Shown: positions 29,471 to 39,501, counted from the first letter of the stretch. The stretch: 58,021 nucleotides of DNA from Gilliamella sp. App4-10 (GCF_001690495.1 NZ_LZGS01000053.1:1-58021); one strand, 5' to 3'. Notes: generated by a model from the letters alone, not told the origin. Numbers and translations are program-made.

Positions 29471-29815
29471 ATGACTATCTTTAAAAAAGTAACTGTAGCA
29501 TTATTGTTGATCGTTTTATCTTATTCTGCGTTTGCATTAAATTTAGAGCAAGCTATGGATTCATTGAGTCAAGCCAAAGCACAAGGGGTTGTTGGTGAAC
29601 AGGCTGATGGTTATTTAGGTGTCGTGAAAAATGAAGGTAATGCCACTGAAATTGCGCAACTGATTAATCAAGCTCGTAAAGCACAGTATCAAAAAGTGTC
29701 TGCTGAAAGCAATGTTCCTTTAAGTGAAGTGGAAAAAAAGGCGGGTAGTAAAGCACAAGATAAGACCCCTGCAGGTCAATATATAAAGCGACAAGGTCAA
29801 TGGTTAAAAAAATAA
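29471..29815 (+). CDS. ydbL: YdbL family protein (DUF1318)
   Basis: A 114-residue periplasmic protein with a signal peptide (cleavage likely after SAFA, residue 22). The mature part, LNLEQAMDSLSQAKAQGVVGE ending in ARKAQYQKVSAES and GQYIKRQGQWLKK, fits DUF1318/YdbL. It has been proposed to modulate YnbE oligomerisation on YdbH. It is third in the ydbH-ynbE-ydbL group, 105 bases after ynbE, preceded by AAGGAG. Confidence 0.9.
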   Translation: MTIFKKVTVALLLIVLSYSAFALNLEQAMDSLSQAKAQGVVGEQADGYLGVVKNEGNATEIAQLINQARKAQYQKVSAESNVPLSEVEKKAGSKAQDKTPAGQYIKRQGQWLKK

Positions 29816-30012
29816 TCATCACTTTTTGCAACGATAGAAAAAGTATAATGACATAGCACTTTAATTGTGTATTAATAATGTGTATGCTGTTCATTTAATT
29901 ATTTGTTCATTATCTTTTTTTATTAAACATAAAAAAAGATAATGAAGTTTTTATCTAGTTAGTTTTTTACTTGTAATAGTATCGCTTATGCGATTTGAAA
30001 TGGAGAAAATCA

Positions 30013-31686
30013 ATGTGTTCGATTTTAGGTATTCTTGATATTAAATCAGATCCAGAACAACTACGAACAAAAGCATTAGAGCTATCATGTCTACAACGTC
30101 ATCGTGGTCCTGATTGGTCTGGTATTTTTGCGTCTGATAAAGCTATTCTTGCTCATGAACGTTTATCAATTGTAGATGTTAATACCGGATCTCAGCCTCT
30201 TTATAATAAAGATAAAACCCTAGTTTTGGCGGTAAATGGCGAAATCTATAATCATCAAGAACTCCGAAATCAGTACAAAGATCGTTATGAATTTCAAACT
30301 GGCTCTGACTGTGAAGTGATTCTGGCTTTATATCAAGAAAAGGGTATCGACTGTCTTGATGAATTACAAGGCATGTTCGCTTTTATCCTTTATGACATCA
30401 ACAAAGGTAGCTATTTTATCGGTCGTGACCACATTGGTATTATTCCAATGTATACTGGCCATGATGAAAATGGCACATTTTATGTTGCTTCTGAAATGAA
30501 AGCATTAGTACCTGTTTGTAAAACGATTGAAGCTTTTCCACCGGGATGCTATCTATCTAGTACTGAAGGCGAAATCAAAACCTATTACAAACGTGACTGG
30601 ATGGATTATGGCAATGTTAAAGATAACAACACTGACATCAATGAACTTCGTGTTGCTTTAGAAGAGTCAGTAAAAAGCCATTTAATGTCTGATGTTCCTT
30701 ATGGTGTGCTATTGTCAGGTGGGCTTGATTCTTCCGTCATATCAGCCATCACTAAAAAATTCTCAGCTCGTCGTGTTGAAGATCACGAAAAATCGGAAGC
30801 ATGGTGGCCACAGTTGCACTCATTTGCAGTAGGTTTAAAAGGGGCGCCAGATCTGAAAGCCGCGCAAGCTGTTGCTGATCATTTAGGTACGGTTCATCAC
30901 GAAATTAACTTTACCATTCAAGAAGGTATTGATGCGATTCGTGATGTAATTTATTTCATCGAAACCTATGATGTAACAACCATTCGTGCGTCCACGCCTA
31001 TGTATTTAATGGCGCGTAAAATCAAAGCCATGGGTATTAAAATGGTACTTTCTGGTGAGGGTGCCGATGAGGTGTTTGGTGGTTATCTCTATTTCCACAA
31101 AGCACCAGATGCCAAAGAGTTCCATGAGGAAACCGTACGTAAATTAGCGGCACTACATATGTATGATTGTGCACGGGCTAATAAAGCGATGGCTGCATGG
31201 GGGGTTGAAGCTCGAGTTCCATTCCTTGATAAAAAATTCCTAGATGTTGCCATGCGCATTAATCCAAAAGATAAAATGTGTGGTAGCAATGGCAAAATGG
31301 AAAAACATATTGTGCGTGAAGCCTTTGAGTCTTACTTACCTGCATCAGTTGTTTGGCGTCAAAAAGAACAATTCTCTGATGGTGTTGGTTACAGTTGGAT
31401 TGATACACTAAAAGAGATTGCGGAAAGTAAAATTACTGATCAGCAATTAGAAAATGCAAAATTCCGTTTCCCATACAATACGCCGACCTCAAAAGAAGCC
31501 TATATGTATCGTGAGATTTTTAATGAACTATTCCCTCTTGAAAGTGCAGCACATTGCGTGCCGGGTGGCCCTACAGTTGCTTGCTCAACAGCGAAAGCAA
31601 TTGAATGGGATGAATCATTTAAAAACCTAAACGATCCGTCTGGACGTGCTGCGGTTGGTGTGCATAACGATGCGTACAAAAAATAA
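30013..31686 (+). CDS. asnB: Asparagine synthase B (glutamine-hydrolysing)
   Basis: Makes asparagine from aspartate, ATP and glutamine. The 557-residue protein begins MCSILGI, so Cys2 becomes the N-terminal nucleophile of the class II glutaminase domain (RHRGPDWSG, LAVNGEIYNHQELR, TGSDCEVI). The synthetase domain has the ATP pyrophosphatase loop LLSGGLDSSVISA near residue 235 and LSGEGADEVFGGY near 350. I chose ATG 30013 over an in-frame ATG 18 bases upstream because the Cys must directly follow Met. It ends at a strong shared terminator. Confidence 0.97.
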   Translation: MCSILGILDIKSDPEQLRTKALELSCLQRHRGPDWSGIFASDKAILAHERLSIVDVNTGSQPLYNKDKTLVLAVNGEIYNHQELRNQYKDRYEFQTGSDCEVILALYQEKGIDCLDELQGMFAFILYDINKGSYFIGRDHIGIIPMYTGHDENGTFYVASEMKALVPVCKTIEAFPPGCYLSSTEGEIKTYYKRDWMDYGNVKDNNTDINELRVALEESVKSHLMSDVPYGVLLSGGLDSSVISAITKKFSARRVEDHEKSEAWWPQLHSFAVGLKGAPDLKAAQAVADHLGTVHHEINFTIQEGIDAIRDVIYFIETYDVTTIRASTPMYLMARKIKAMGIKMVLSGEGADEVFGGYLYFHKAPDAKEFHEETVRKLAALHMYDCARANKAMAAWGVEARVPFLDKKFLDVAMRINPKDKMCGSNGKMEKHIVREAFESYLPASVVWRQKEQFSDGVGYSWIDTLKEIAESKITDQQLENAKFRFPYNTPTSKEAYMYREIFNELFPLESAAHCVPGGPTVACSTAKAIEWDESFKNLNDPSGRAAVGVHNDAYKK

Positions 31687-31716
31687 TTGGCTTATTATCT
31701 AGTAATACTGCCTAAT

Positions 31717-31748
31717 AAAAAAACGGGGATTATCCCCGTTTTTTTTAT
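31717..31748. terminator. Bidirectional terminator between asnB and satP
   Basis: AAACGGGGA (31721-31729) and TCCCCGTTT (31733-31741) close a three-base loop, with A tract before and T tract after, so it can work for asnB on the plus strand and satP on the minus strand. Confidence 0.93.
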
Positions 31749-31770
31749 TATTTAAATTAAGTTAAATTTA

Positions 31771-32349
31771 TTAATGTGCAGCGCCTTTGGGTGCACCAAC
31801 CGGTAAAATGGTACGACCATATTGTTCATTAATTACTTCAGCCATCGCTAAATAAATGGCACTTGCTCCACAAATAATGCCTTCAAAACCGGCAATATGG
31901 ATAATGTCATGGTTACCTGAAATATTACCAATGGCTAATAAAGCAAATAAAACCGTTAAACTTGCAAAAACAAATTGTAATGCGCGGTTACCTTTTAATG
32001 TACCAATAAACATAAAGCCAGTAAAAATACCCCATAAAGCAAGGAAAATACCGACAAAAGTTGCATCTGATGGTGCTGTTGCTGGTGAAGTAGGTAAATA
32101 CCAAATACCCACTAACACAATCCAAAAGAAACCATAAGAAGTAAATGCTGTTGTACCAAACGTATTGCCTTTTCGAAATTCTAAAATGCCAGCAATGACT
32201 TGTGCAAGACCACCATAAAAAATACCCATTGAGACAATAACTGTCATAGCTGGGAAAAATCCAGCATTATGAATATTTAATAAAATTGTTGTCATACCAA
32301 ATCCCATTAAACCAAGTGGGCCAGGATTTGCAAGTTTTGTTTGTTCCAT
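31771..32349 (-). CDS. satP: Acetate/succinate permease SatP (GPR1/FUN34/YaaH family)
   Basis: A 192-residue inner-membrane protein with six predicted helices. The family signature NPGPLGLMGFGMTT is at residues 8-21, and GIFYGGLAQVIAGILEF and TAFTSYGFFWI are family blocks. E. coli SatP (188 aa) takes up acetate and succinate by proton symport. It is divergent from dnaK and uses the shared terminator with asnB. Confidence 0.93.
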   Translation of the reverse strand: MEQTKLANPGPLGLMGFGMTTILLNIHNAGFFPAMTVIVSMGIFYGGLAQVIAGILEFRKGNTFGTTAFTSYGFFWIVLVGIWYLPTSPATAPSDATFVGIFLALWGIFTGFMFIGTLKGNRALQFVFASLTVLFALLAIGNISGNHDIIHIAGFEGIICGASAIYLAMAEVINEQYGRTILPVGAPKGAAH

Positions 32350-32451
32350 AAGGATCCTATAAGTTAAATTTGATGATTAAAAAAGAGCGGCAATAATAAG
32401 TGCAGAAAACGCGATAATCAAGATTTCAGGGGAAATTATTTTTTTGCCCCC

Positions 32452-32479
32452 CTTGATATTAATAATAATGTTCCCATTT
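32452..32479 (+). promoter_or_regulatory. Sigma-32 heat-shock promoter for dnaKJ (upstream)
   Basis: CTTGATA at 32452-32458, a 13-base spacer, then TCCCATTT at 32472-32479. The sigma-32 consensus is CTTGAAA, 11-16 bases, CCCCATNT, so each box differs by one base. It is about 105 bases before dnaK. A second, weaker set, CTTGAAA at 32518-32524 and CTTATAT at 32539-32545, may be a further heat-shock start. RpoH itself is encoded at 4181. Confidence 0.7.
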
Positions 32480-32583
32480 ATGTGAAAACAAAAAAACATT
32501 TCTTTGTGAAATAAGAGCTTGAAAATTAAAATTTAAGACTTATATACAAGAAATAAAATACAGGTTTTGAGGAGAAAAAGATT

Positions 32584-34503
32584 ATGGGTAAAATTATTGG
32601 TATTGATTTAGGTACTACAAATTCATGTGTTGCTGTCATGGACAATGGCCAAGCAAAAGTATTAGAAAACGCTGAAGGCGATCGCACAACTCCTTCCATT
32701 ATTGCTTATACTCAAGATGGTGAAATCTTAGTTGGTCAACCAGCAAAACGTCAAGCAGTAACTAATCCACAAAATACATTATTCGCCATTAAACGTTTAA
32801 TTGGTCGTCGTTTTGAAGATACCGAAGTACAACGTGACGTTAGCATCATGCCATATAAAATCGTGAAAGCCGATAATGGTGATGCATGGGTTGATGTTAA
32901 AGGTCAAAAAATTGCGCCACCACAAATTTCTGCTGAAGTGTTAAAGAAAATGAAAAAAACAGCAGAAGATTATCTTGGCGAAGCCGTAACTGAAGCGGTG
33001 ATTACTGTTCCAGCTTACTTTAACGACGCACAACGTCAAGCAACCAAAGATGCTGGTCGTATTGCAGGACTTGATGTAAAACGTATCATCAACGAACCAA
33101 CAGCGGCAGCACTTGCTTATGGTTTAGATAAAGATGTAGGTAACCGTACTATTGCTGTTTATGACCTTGGTGGTGGTACATTTGATATTTCTATTATCGA
33201 AATCGACGATGTTGATGGCGAAAAAACATTTGAAGTATTAGCAACAAATGGTGATACTCATTTAGGTGGTGAAGATTTTGACTCACGCTTAATCAATTAT
33301 TTAGTGGACGAATTTAAACGTGAACAAAACTTCGATTTAAAAAATGATCCGCTTGCAATGCAACGTTTAAAAGAAGCAGCAGAAAAAGCAAAAATTGAAT
33401 TATCATCAGCTCAACAAACAGACATTAATCTACCGTACATTACAGCTGATGCAACAGGTCCAAAACATTTAAATATCAAAGTAACACGCGCTAAACTTGA
33501 GTCTTTAGTTGAAGATTTAGTTAAACGTTCAATGGATCCTGTAAAAACAGCATTACAAGACGCGGGTCTTTCTGTTTCTGACATTAAAGATGTTATTCTT
33601 GTTGGTGGTCAAACACGTATGCCAATGGTTCAAAAAGCGGTTGCTGACTTCTTTGGTAAAGAACCACGTAAAGATGTAAACCCTGATGAAGCAGTTGCTG
33701 TTGGTGCGGCTGTTCAAGGTGGTGTACTTGGTGGTGATGTTAAAGATGTTTTATTACTTGATGTAACTCCATTGTCTTTAGGTATTGAGACTATGGGTGG
33801 TGTAATGACAACTTTAATTGAAAAGAACACAACTATTCCAACTAAACATAGTCAAGTGTTCTCAACCGCTGAAGATAATCAATCAGCCGTAACCATTCAT
33901 GTGTTACAAGGTGAACGTAAACGTGCGGGTGATAACAAATCATTAGGTCAGTTTAACCTAGATGGTATTCAAGCGGCACCTCGTGGTATGCCTCAAATTG
34001 AAGTCACTTTTGATATTGATGCTGACGGTATTTTGCATGTATCAGCAAAAGATAAAAATACTGGACGTGAGCAAAAAATTACGATCAAAGCCTCTTCAGG
34101 ATTAAGTGAGGAAGAAATTCAAAAAATGGTTAATGATGCAGAAGCCAATGCCGATGCAGACCGTAAATTTGAAGAACTAGCTCAGACTCGTAATCAAGCC
34201 GATCATCTTGTTCACTCAACACGTAAACAAGTAACAGAAGCAGGTGATCAGTTATCAGCTGATGATAAAAAAGCAATTGAAGATGCAGTAAATGCTTTAG
34301 AAGTTGCCGCTCGTGGCGAAGATAAAGCAGAAATTGAAGCTAAAATTAATGCATTAATGGAAGCATCTAAAAAATTGCTTGAATTAGCACAACAACAAGC
34401 CCAAGCAAATCAAGGTGCGGGTCAAGCAAATAGCGAAAGTTCTACAGCGCAAGATGATGTTGTTGATGCGGACTTCAAAGAAGTTGATGATGATAAAAAA
34501 TAA
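32584..34503 (+). CDS. dnaK: Molecular chaperone DnaK (Hsp70)
   Basis: ATP-driven chaperone. The 639-residue protein has the actin-like ATPase domain ([60 protein letters not shown]), the linker [13 protein letters not shown], the substrate-binding domain and helical lid, and a Gln/Ala-rich tail ending [14 protein letters not shown]. Length equals E. coli DnaK (638). It is followed by dnaJ after 125 bases with a stem (34564-34593) that may reduce dnaJ transcription. Confidence 0.98.
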   Translation: MGKIIGIDLGTTNSCVAVMDNGQAKVLENAEGDRTTPSIIAYTQDGEILVGQPAKRQAVTNPQNTLFAIKRLIGRRFEDTEVQRDVSIMPYKIVKADNGDAWVDVKGQKIAPPQISAEVLKKMKKTAEDYLGEAVTEAVITVPAYFNDAQRQATKDAGRIAGLDVKRIINEPTAAALAYGLDKDVGNRTIAVYDLGGGTFDISIIEIDDVDGEKTFEVLATNGDTHLGGEDFDSRLINYLVDEFKREQNFDLKNDPLAMQRLKEAAEKAKIELSSAQQTDINLPYITADATGPKHLNIKVTRAKLESLVEDLVKRSMDPVKTALQDAGLSVSDIKDVILVGGQTRMPMVQKAVADFFGKEPRKDVNPDEAVAVGAAVQGGVLGGDVKDVLLLDVTPLSLGIETMGGVMTTLIEKNTTIPTKHSQVFSTAEDNQSAVTIHVLQGERKRAGDNKSLGQFNLDGIQAAPRGMPQIEVTFDIDADGILHVSAKDKNTGREQKITIKASSGLSEEEIQKMVNDAEANADADRKFEELAQTRNQADHLVHSTRKQVTEAGDQLSADDKKAIEDAVNALEVAARGEDKAEIEAKINALMEASKKLLELAQQQAQANQGAGQANSESSTAQDDVVDADFKEVDDDKK

Positions 34504-34563
34504 ACATTAACTAGAATGTTTTTTAATGAGTTATTTCAACAAGTTTTAAACATATAACAAGTT

Positions 34564-34593
34564 AAACGGGCGCGAGGTAACTCAAGCCCGTTT
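34564..34593 (+). promoter_or_regulatory. Stem-loop between dnaK and dnaJ
   Basis: AAACGGGC (34564-34571) pairs with GCCCGTTT (34586-34593). It is not followed by a proper T run. It is likely a partial attenuator or mRNA-processing stem that lets dnaK exceed dnaJ, a common arrangement; the effect is inferred. Confidence 0.6.
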
Positions 34594-34628
34594 AGTTGTT
34601 TATACAATGAGAAAATTAAAGGTTAATT

Positions 34629-35750
34629 ATGGCGAAGAAAGATTATTATGAAACATTGGGCGTAAGTAAAAGTGCCAGTGAAAGTGAGATAAAAAAAGCC
34701 TATAAACGCCTAGCCATGAAATATCATCCTGATAAAAATCAGGATAACAAGGCTGAAGCCGAAGCAAAATTCAAAGAAGTGAAAGAAGCTTACGAAATCC
34801 TAACTGATCCGCAAAAAAAAGCGGCTTATGATCAATATGGTCATGCTGCTTTTGAACAAGGACAGAGCGGTGGTGCAGGCGGATTTGGTGGCTTTGCAGG
34901 TGGAGTATTTGACGATATATTCAGTGATTTTTTTGGAGGTGGTCGCGGGCGTAGTCAAACAGCGTCTCGAGGTAATGACTTACAATATAATATCACATTA
35001 ACATTAGACGAAGCTGCTGCAGGTGTTAGTAAAGAAATTAAAGTACCAACTTGGGTAAGTTGTGATACTTGCCATGGACAAGGAGCCGAAAAGTCTTCTG
35101 ATGTTGTCACTTGTAATACTTGCCATGGTGCAGGTGCTGTACAAATGCGACAAGGATTTTTTGCCGTACAACAAGAGTGCCCAACTTGTCATGGGCGTGG
35201 TAAAGTCGTTAAAAATCCATGTAAAAAATGTCACGGAGAGGGGCGAATACAAAAAACTAAAACACTTTCTGTTACTATTCCAGCAGGTGTTGATACAGGT
35301 AATCGTATCCGACTATCAGGTGAAGGCGAAGCAGGCTTAAATGGTGCACCCGCTGGCGATTTATATGTTCAAGTGCAAGTTAAACAGCATGATATCTTTG
35401 AGCGAGATGGCACAAATCTGCATTGCGAAATTCCAATTAATATTGCATTGGCATCCCTTGGTGGCGAAGTTGAAGTGCCAACCCTAAATGGTAAAGTCAG
35501 CCTAACTATTCCTGCTGAAACACAAACAGGAAAAATGTTCCGACTACGAGGCAAAGGCGTTAAATCATTACGTGGTAGTACCATTGGTGATCTTTACTGT
35601 CATGTTGTAGTTGAAACACCAGTTAACTTAACCAGTAAACAAAAAGAGTTGCTTAAAGAATTAGGCGAAAGTTTTAAAGCTGATAAAAACTCCAAACATA
35701 GTCCAAAAGAAAAAAGTTTTTTTGACAAAGTGAAAAAGTTTTTTGGGTAA
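34629..35750 (+). CDS. dnaJ: Chaperone protein DnaJ (Hsp40)
   Basis: J-domain co-chaperone that stimulates DnaK. The 373-residue protein has the J domain with the HPD motif (KYHPDKN, about residue 32), a Gly/Phe-rich linker ([16 protein letters not shown]), four zinc-binding CxxCxG repeats ([32 protein letters not shown]), and the C-terminal substrate-binding and dimerisation domains. All zinc cysteines are intact. It is in an operon with dnaK. Confidence 0.98.
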   Translation: MAKKDYYETLGVSKSASESEIKKAYKRLAMKYHPDKNQDNKAEAEAKFKEVKEAYEILTDPQKKAAYDQYGHAAFEQGQSGGAGGFGGFAGGVFDDIFSDFFGGGRGRSQTASRGNDLQYNITLTLDEAAAGVSKEIKVPTWVSCDTCHGQGAEKSSDVVTCNTCHGAGAVQMRQGFFAVQQECPTCHGRGKVVKNPCKKCHGEGRIQKTKTLSVTIPAGVDTGNRIRLSGEGEAGLNGAPAGDLYVQVQVKQHDIFERDGTNLHCEIPINIALASLGGEVEVPTLNGKVSLTIPAETQTGKMFRLRGKGVKSLRGSTIGDLYCHVVVETPVNLTSKQKELLKELGESFKADKNSKHSPKEKSFFDKVKKFFG

Positions 35751-36207
35751 TGTAGTAATATAAAAAGCAGAGTAATAATATCGTGGTTGATGGCAAAGTA
35801 ATTCTATCAACTACGCTAATTATTAAAATAGTACAGAAAATTTTATATTCTATTCATGACTCAGATACCAACATCGTAAAAGACAGCCTTAATAAACTTG
35901 TGGTGGGGAAAAGTGCAGGCGGTTTTTATCAAAAATAATAAAATAAAAAATTAATTAAAATCAATTTGATACCTGAACGTTTTTTTATAGATAAACATAC
36001 CAATCTTTTACAAAAATCAAAGGTTAATGTTGACATTTATTTGGTGTTGGAATGTGTGAAAACTCAAATAAAAAAATTATCTTTGATATTTAACAGTTCG
36101 CTAACTGAAAATTTTTTATAAGAATTTTCAGATTAATATTTTTAGTGATGATTTGGCTGTTTTCATTTTTAATAAAAATAAGAAAGGAATTTTATTGAGT
36201 TATAAAA
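35751..36207. other. AT-rich gap between dnaJ and grcA
   Basis: About 460 bases between the convergent dnaJ and grcA genes. It has an imperfect 10-bp inverted repeat near its left end (35782-35791 with 35806-35815, one G-U pair) and the doubtful small frame listed separately. From about 35940 to 36207 it is very AT-rich with no gene I can support; a TTGACA at about 36030 has no convincing -10 partner. Confidence 0.6.
35783..35938 (+). CDS. Possible small ORF or gene remnant of unknown function
   Basis: A 51-codon frame starting GTG (VVDGKVILSTTLIIKIVQ) and ending GKSAGGFYQK before TAA. I do not recognise it. It has no clear ribosome site, and its first codons overlap a 10-bp stem at 35782-35815 that may belong to the dnaJ 3' end. 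Protein-like composition is the only support; it could equally be chance or a fragment of a lost gene. Confidence 0.2.
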   Translation: MVDGKVILSTTLIIKIVQKILYSIHDSDTNIVKDSLNKLVVGKSAGGFYQK

Positions 36208-36229
36208 AAACCCAGCGAAAGCTGGGTTT
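36208..36229 (-). terminator. Terminator after grcA
   Basis: AAACCCAGC (36208-36216), GAAA loop, GCTGGGTTT (36221-36229). On the minus strand it is followed by a run of seven T, 20 bases after the grcA stop. Confidence 0.92.
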
Positions 36230-36249
36230 TAAGTTTTTGAATCAATAAA

Positions 36250-36633
36250 TTAAATTTTTGTTGTAAATGTACGAGCAATAACGTCGCGTTGTTGTTCAGC
36301 AGTTAGTGAGTTAAAACGCACGGCATACCCAGAAACACGAATTGTTAATTGTGGGTATTTTTCTGGGTGTTGCACTGCATCTTCTAATGTTTCACGACGA
36401 AGAACGTTCACATTTAAGTGTTGACCACCTTCAACTTTAACCGTTGGGGCAACATCTAATGGAACTTCACGATATTCGAATTGACCTAGTTCTGCCGTTG
36501 GAATTACTTGATCTTCTTTATAAACTGATTTAGCAGCTACACAACGGGCTTCTTTTGTAGCGTCGTCTAATAACCAGAAAGAGTTAAGTAGTGCTGCATT
36601 ATCTGCTTTAGTAATTTGGATACCTGTAATCAT
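36250..36633 (-). CDS. grcA: Autonomous glycyl radical cofactor GrcA (YfiD)
   Basis: A 127-residue protein equal in length to E. coli YfiD/GrcA and similar to the C-terminus of pyruvate formate-lyase. The glycyl radical loop [10 protein letters not shown] is at about residues 99-108, followed by the conserved [11 protein letters not shown] end. It restores activity to oxygen-cleaved pyruvate formate-lyase. Next to ung as in E. coli. Upstream is an FNR-like box, consistent with anaerobic induction. Confidence 0.97.
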   Translation of the reverse strand: MITGIQITKADNAALLNSFWLLDDATKEARCVAAKSVYKEDQVIPTAELGQFEYREVPLDVAPTVKVEGGQHLNVNVLRRETLEDAVQHPEKYPQLTIRVSGYAVRFNSLTAEQQRDVIARTFTTKI

Positions 36634-36699
36634 TTTAAATCCTCCTATCGGGGCTTTATTGCCCTAAAATAATTAGGGTTAATATAGCACTTTGAAAAT

Positions 36700-36713
36700 T
36701 TGATTAAAGTCAA
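36700..36713 (-). promoter_or_regulatory. FNR-like box upstream of grcA
   Basis: TTGAT-TAAA-GTCAA matches the FNR consensus TTGAT-N4-ATCAA at nine of ten defined positions. Read on the minus strand, a TATATT -10-like element (36681-36686) follows about 13 bases later, 48 bases before the grcA start. E. coli yfiD is known to be FNR-activated, which supports the call. Confidence 0.6.
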
Positions 36714-36836
36714 AAAAAACTATTGCTCCGATAAGCAATACCTTTAATTTTAATTTTTCTTGTGATAGGTTATTATGTTGGGAATATATTCGTTTTGCCC
36801 AGAAATACTGGCATTATTAATGAGTGATATCAAAAG

Positions 36837-37529
36837 ATGACAACAAAATTGACCTGGCATGAAGTCATTGGCGCAGAAAAAGAAAAGCCTTATTTTCAAC
36901 AAATAATGCAATTTGTAAAGTCTGAACGTACTAATGGTAAGATTATTTACCCACCTCAGCATGATGTTTTTAATGCTTTTCGTTTTACGCCATTTGATCA
37001 AATCAAAGTCGTGATTTTAGGGCAAGATCCTTATCATGGTCCTAATCAAGCCCACGGTCTTTCATTTTCTGTTTTACCAGGAATTAAGCCGCCCCCTTCG
37101 TTATTGAATATTTATAAAGAACTCTCAACAGATATTGATGGCTTTACTATTCCTACTCATGGCTATTTAGCTTCTTGGGCAACTCAAGGTGTATTATTAT
37201 TAAATAATGTGTTGACTGTTGAAGCTGGACAAGCACATTCTCATGCAAAAATAGGTTGGGAAATCTTTACTGATCATGTGATAGCTGCAGTCGATAAGTA
37301 TCTTGAAGGTGTGGTGTTTTTATTGTGGGGGACTCCAGCACAAAAAAAAGGGCAGTTTATTAATCGTCAAAAACATCATGTATTAACATCGGTGCATCCA
37401 TCACCGTTATCTGCTCATCGTGGCTTTTTTGGCTGTAAGCATTTTTCCAAAACGAATGACATGATTATACAACAAGGTAAAGTGGCCATAGATTGGCAAC
37501 CCAAGCTACCGGAAAGTATCCATGAATAA
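36837..37529 (+). CDS. ung: Uracil-DNA glycosylase
   Basis: Removes uracil from DNA to start base-excision repair. The 230-residue protein has the water-activating loop [18 protein letters not shown] (Asp in QDPYH) at about 62-79, the [10 protein letters not shown] strand, and the minor-groove loop [13 protein letters not shown] near the C-terminus. Length equals E. coli Ung (229). It is divergent from grcA and overlaps the following LacI-type gene by 8 bases, so those two are probably co-translated. Confidence 0.97.
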   Translation: MTTKLTWHEVIGAEKEKPYFQQIMQFVKSERTNGKIIYPPQHDVFNAFRFTPFDQIKVVILGQDPYHGPNQAHGLSFSVLPGIKPPPSLLNIYKELSTDIDGFTIPTHGYLASWATQGVLLLNNVLTVEAGQAHSHAKIGWEIFTDHVIAAVDKYLEGVVFLLWGTPAQKKGQFINRQKHHVLTSVHPSPLSAHRGFFGCKHFSKTNDMIIQQGKVAIDWQPKLPESIHE

Positions 37530-38523
37530 TAAAAGGCGTCGAACAAGTTTGCAGGAAATTGCAAATTTAATTGGGATTAGTAAAATGACAGTTAGTCGTT
37601 TTCTACGCGATCCTAATCTTGTATCTAAACCTCTCCAATTACAAATTTCAGCCGCGATAGATAAGTTGGGATATATTCCGAATAAAGCTCCAGATATGCT
37701 GTCTAATGCTAAAAGTAATGCCATTGGTATTGTGTTTCCTTCTTTAACTAATCAGGTTTTTGCCGATATTTTAAAAGGTATTGAAATGGTGACTGATGTA
37801 AGAGGATATCAAACCATGATTACTCATACCGGCTATAGTGCAGAAAAGGAAGAATTACGTTTACGTTCCTTACTTTCTTATAATATTGATGGGTTGATTT
37901 TAACGGAAAGGATACATACCCCCACAACGCTGAAAATGATCGAAATTTCTGGTGTGCCTGTGGTTGAAATTATGGATAGTGTTTCACCTTGTATTGATAT
38001 GGCCGTCGGATTTGATAATTTTACAGCAACCAAAAATATGATTCATCGTATGATAAATAAAGGATGTCGTAATATTGTCTATTTTAGTGCAAGACAAGAT
38101 CAACGAAGCCTTATTCGTCAACAAGGTTATGAAAAGGCTATGGAAGAAGCGGGATTAACCCCACGCACGTTGGCCACTAAAGAAGCGTCGTCTTATGAAT
38201 TAGGCGCAAGATTTTTGCATCAAATCTTAAAAGAGTTACCTTGTGTGGATGGAATTTTTAGTACCAATGATGACTTGGCTTTAGGGGTATTACTTGAATG
38301 TCAGCGGATAGGGATTGAAGTGCCAAAACAAATAGCGATTGTTGGATTTCATGGGCATGAAATCGGTCAATTCATGAATCCAAAATTAGCTTCTATACAT
38401 ACACCAAGAATTGAAATGGGAAACATGGCAGCAGAATTATTATTAAAGCGAATTAGTGGCGAACAAATTGAGCAAAAAGTGATTGATTTGCCTGTTGAGT
38501 ATTTAGATGGAGAGAGTATTTAA
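37522..38523 (+). CDS. gntR: LacI-family transcriptional repressor, GntR (gluconate) type
   Basis: A 333-residue repressor: N-terminal helix-turn-helix ([21 protein letters not shown]) with the hinge helix region to residue about 62, then a periplasmic-binding-like effector domain ([40 protein letters not shown]). It looks like the GntR gluconate regulator of enterics (331 aa), but no gluconate genes are near, so the effector assignment is tentative. It overlaps ung by 8 bases, an unusual pairing with a DNA-repair gene. Confidence 0.8.
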   Translation: MNNKRRRTSLQEIANLIGISKMTVSRFLRDPNLVSKPLQLQISAAIDKLGYIPNKAPDMLSNAKSNAIGIVFPSLTNQVFADILKGIEMVTDVRGYQTMITHTGYSAEKEELRLRSLLSYNIDGLILTERIHTPTTLKMIEISGVPVVEIMDSVSPCIDMAVGFDNFTATKNMIHRMINKGCRNIVYFSARQDQRSLIRQQGYEKAMEEAGLTPRTLATKEASSYELGARFLHQILKELPCVDGIFSTNDDLALGVLLECQRIGIEVPKQIAIVGFHGHEIGQFMNPKLASIHTPRIEMGNMAAELLLKRISGEQIEQKVIDLPVEYLDGESI

Positions 38524-38589
38524 TAAGGTAGAAGATAATATTAATAATGATTTAACCTTGCCACGTTTAGTGATGAGGTTGATAGTAAA

Positions 38590-39006
38590 TTATAACCATT
38601 TAGGGTTTTTACCATATTGGTTGCTACCTGAAGTTGAATCCATAACGCAGAAGAAAAATAATACAATACTGCCTACTTATGGAATAAATTGCAACAAAAT
38701 CCACCAATCTGATTTACTTGTATCAAGTAAGCAGCGTACAGTAACAGCTAAAACAGGTATAAATAATGCCAATGTTAAAATTATTGTTATAATGAAAGGG
38801 CTGCCAATTATTTGATCAATGATAATTGCTAAAATGCTCAAAATAGTACTAAACAAACAGAATATCCAATATTCTTTACGGCGAGTTCGCCCATTAAAAT
38901 TTGCATAATTTTTTTGTAATGCAATTAATAAACCAATTTGTTTTTTTGTATTCCTTATTTTATATCCATTCGTATTAGAACCGGCATTTTGATTAATAGA
39001 GAGCAA
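38590..39006 (-). pseudogene. DUF805 membrane protein, paralogue 1, decayed
   Basis: Homologous to the two intact DUF805 genes downstream (39139, 39938) but damaged in three places. Reading 5' to 3' on the minus strand, the codons matching the paralogues' start (ATG AAT TGG) read ACA AAT TGG; an extra A in the run before YANFNGR shifts the frame; and a TAA at 38677-38679 replaces the Leu codon of the paralogues' FIPLIGS. After that stop the same frame continues VGSIVLFFFCVMDSTSG to SNQYGKNPKWL and stops at 38590. The region contains the typical helices and the RRKEYW and VTVR motifs. The 109-residue open frame from 39006 has an out-of-frame N-terminus. Confidence 0.85.
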
Positions 39007-39094
39007 AATGCCAACCTAGTTTACTATTCTGGCTAATTTTATATAGTAAGTGGACGGAAATTAATTAAATATGAAAGTAAAAAATACTTATTTG

Positions 39095-39125
39095 TTAACC
39101 TCGCTTAGTACGATAGCGAGGTTAA
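39095..39125. terminator. Inverted repeat downstream of DUF805 paralogue 2
   Basis: TTAACCTCGCT (39095-39105) pairs with AGCGAGGTTAA (39115-39125), an 11-bp perfect stem with a 9-base loop, 13 bases after the paralogue 2 stop on the minus strand. It lacks a strict T run but is well placed for transcript ends. Confidence 0.55.
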
Positions 39126-39138
39126 TAATAGTAAAGTA

Positions 39139-39501
39139 TTATAATCTTTTTGGATTTTCACCGTATTGATTAAGGCTTCGTGTTGAATCTTGGCACATAA
39201 AGATAAATAATATGATACTCCCAATCAATGGGATAAACCCAATTAAAAGCCACCAACCAGATCTATCAGTATCATGTAAACGACGTACTGTAACAGATAA
39301 ATAAGGAAGGAGCATTGCTAACCAAATAATATGTATTATTCTTATTGGTGAGTCGCCAATTTCACCAAAATTTCCAAATATAAGGTCTGCTATAATATTA
39401 AAGAGAAAATCAAAAAGAATAAACATCCAATATTCTTTACGGCGAGCACGTCCATTAAAATTTGCATAATTTTTTGTAATACAATCAATAAACCAATTCA
39501 T
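39139..39501 (-). CDS. DUF805 family inner-membrane protein, paralogue 2
   Basis: A 120-residue protein of the YhaH/DUF805 family: MNWFIDCI start, YANFNGRARRKEYWMF, a membrane helix, LLPYLSVTVRRLHDTDRSGWW, a second hydrophobic stretch (GFIPLIGSIILFIF), and the tail DSTRSLNQYGENPKRL. Function is unknown for the family. It is the only full-length, undamaged copy of the three here. It is transcribed away from a decayed upp leader copy with which it was duplicated as a unit. Confidence 0.9.
   Translation of the reverse strand: MNWFIDCITKNYANFNGRARRKEYWMFILFDFLFNIIADLIFGNFGEIGDSPIRIIHIIWLAMLLPYLSVTVRRLHDTDRSGWWLLIGFIPLIGSIILFIFMCQDSTRSLNQYGENPKRL

Noticed and set aside
29945-29985. AGTTAGTTTTTTACTTG before asnB as another copy
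   Set aside because: Similarity is restricted to a T-rich stretch and does not extend over the 40-nt frame.
35960-35990. ACCTGAACGTTTTTTTAT as a fifth copy of the 40-nt element
   Set aside because: Only the second half resembles the element; the TTTTATACT start and the first CTGAAAC word are absent at the right spacing.
38507-38815. 102-codon plus-strand frame after the GntR-like gene
   Set aside because: It is antisense to the decayed DUF805 gene, whose family motifs are clear on the minus strand.
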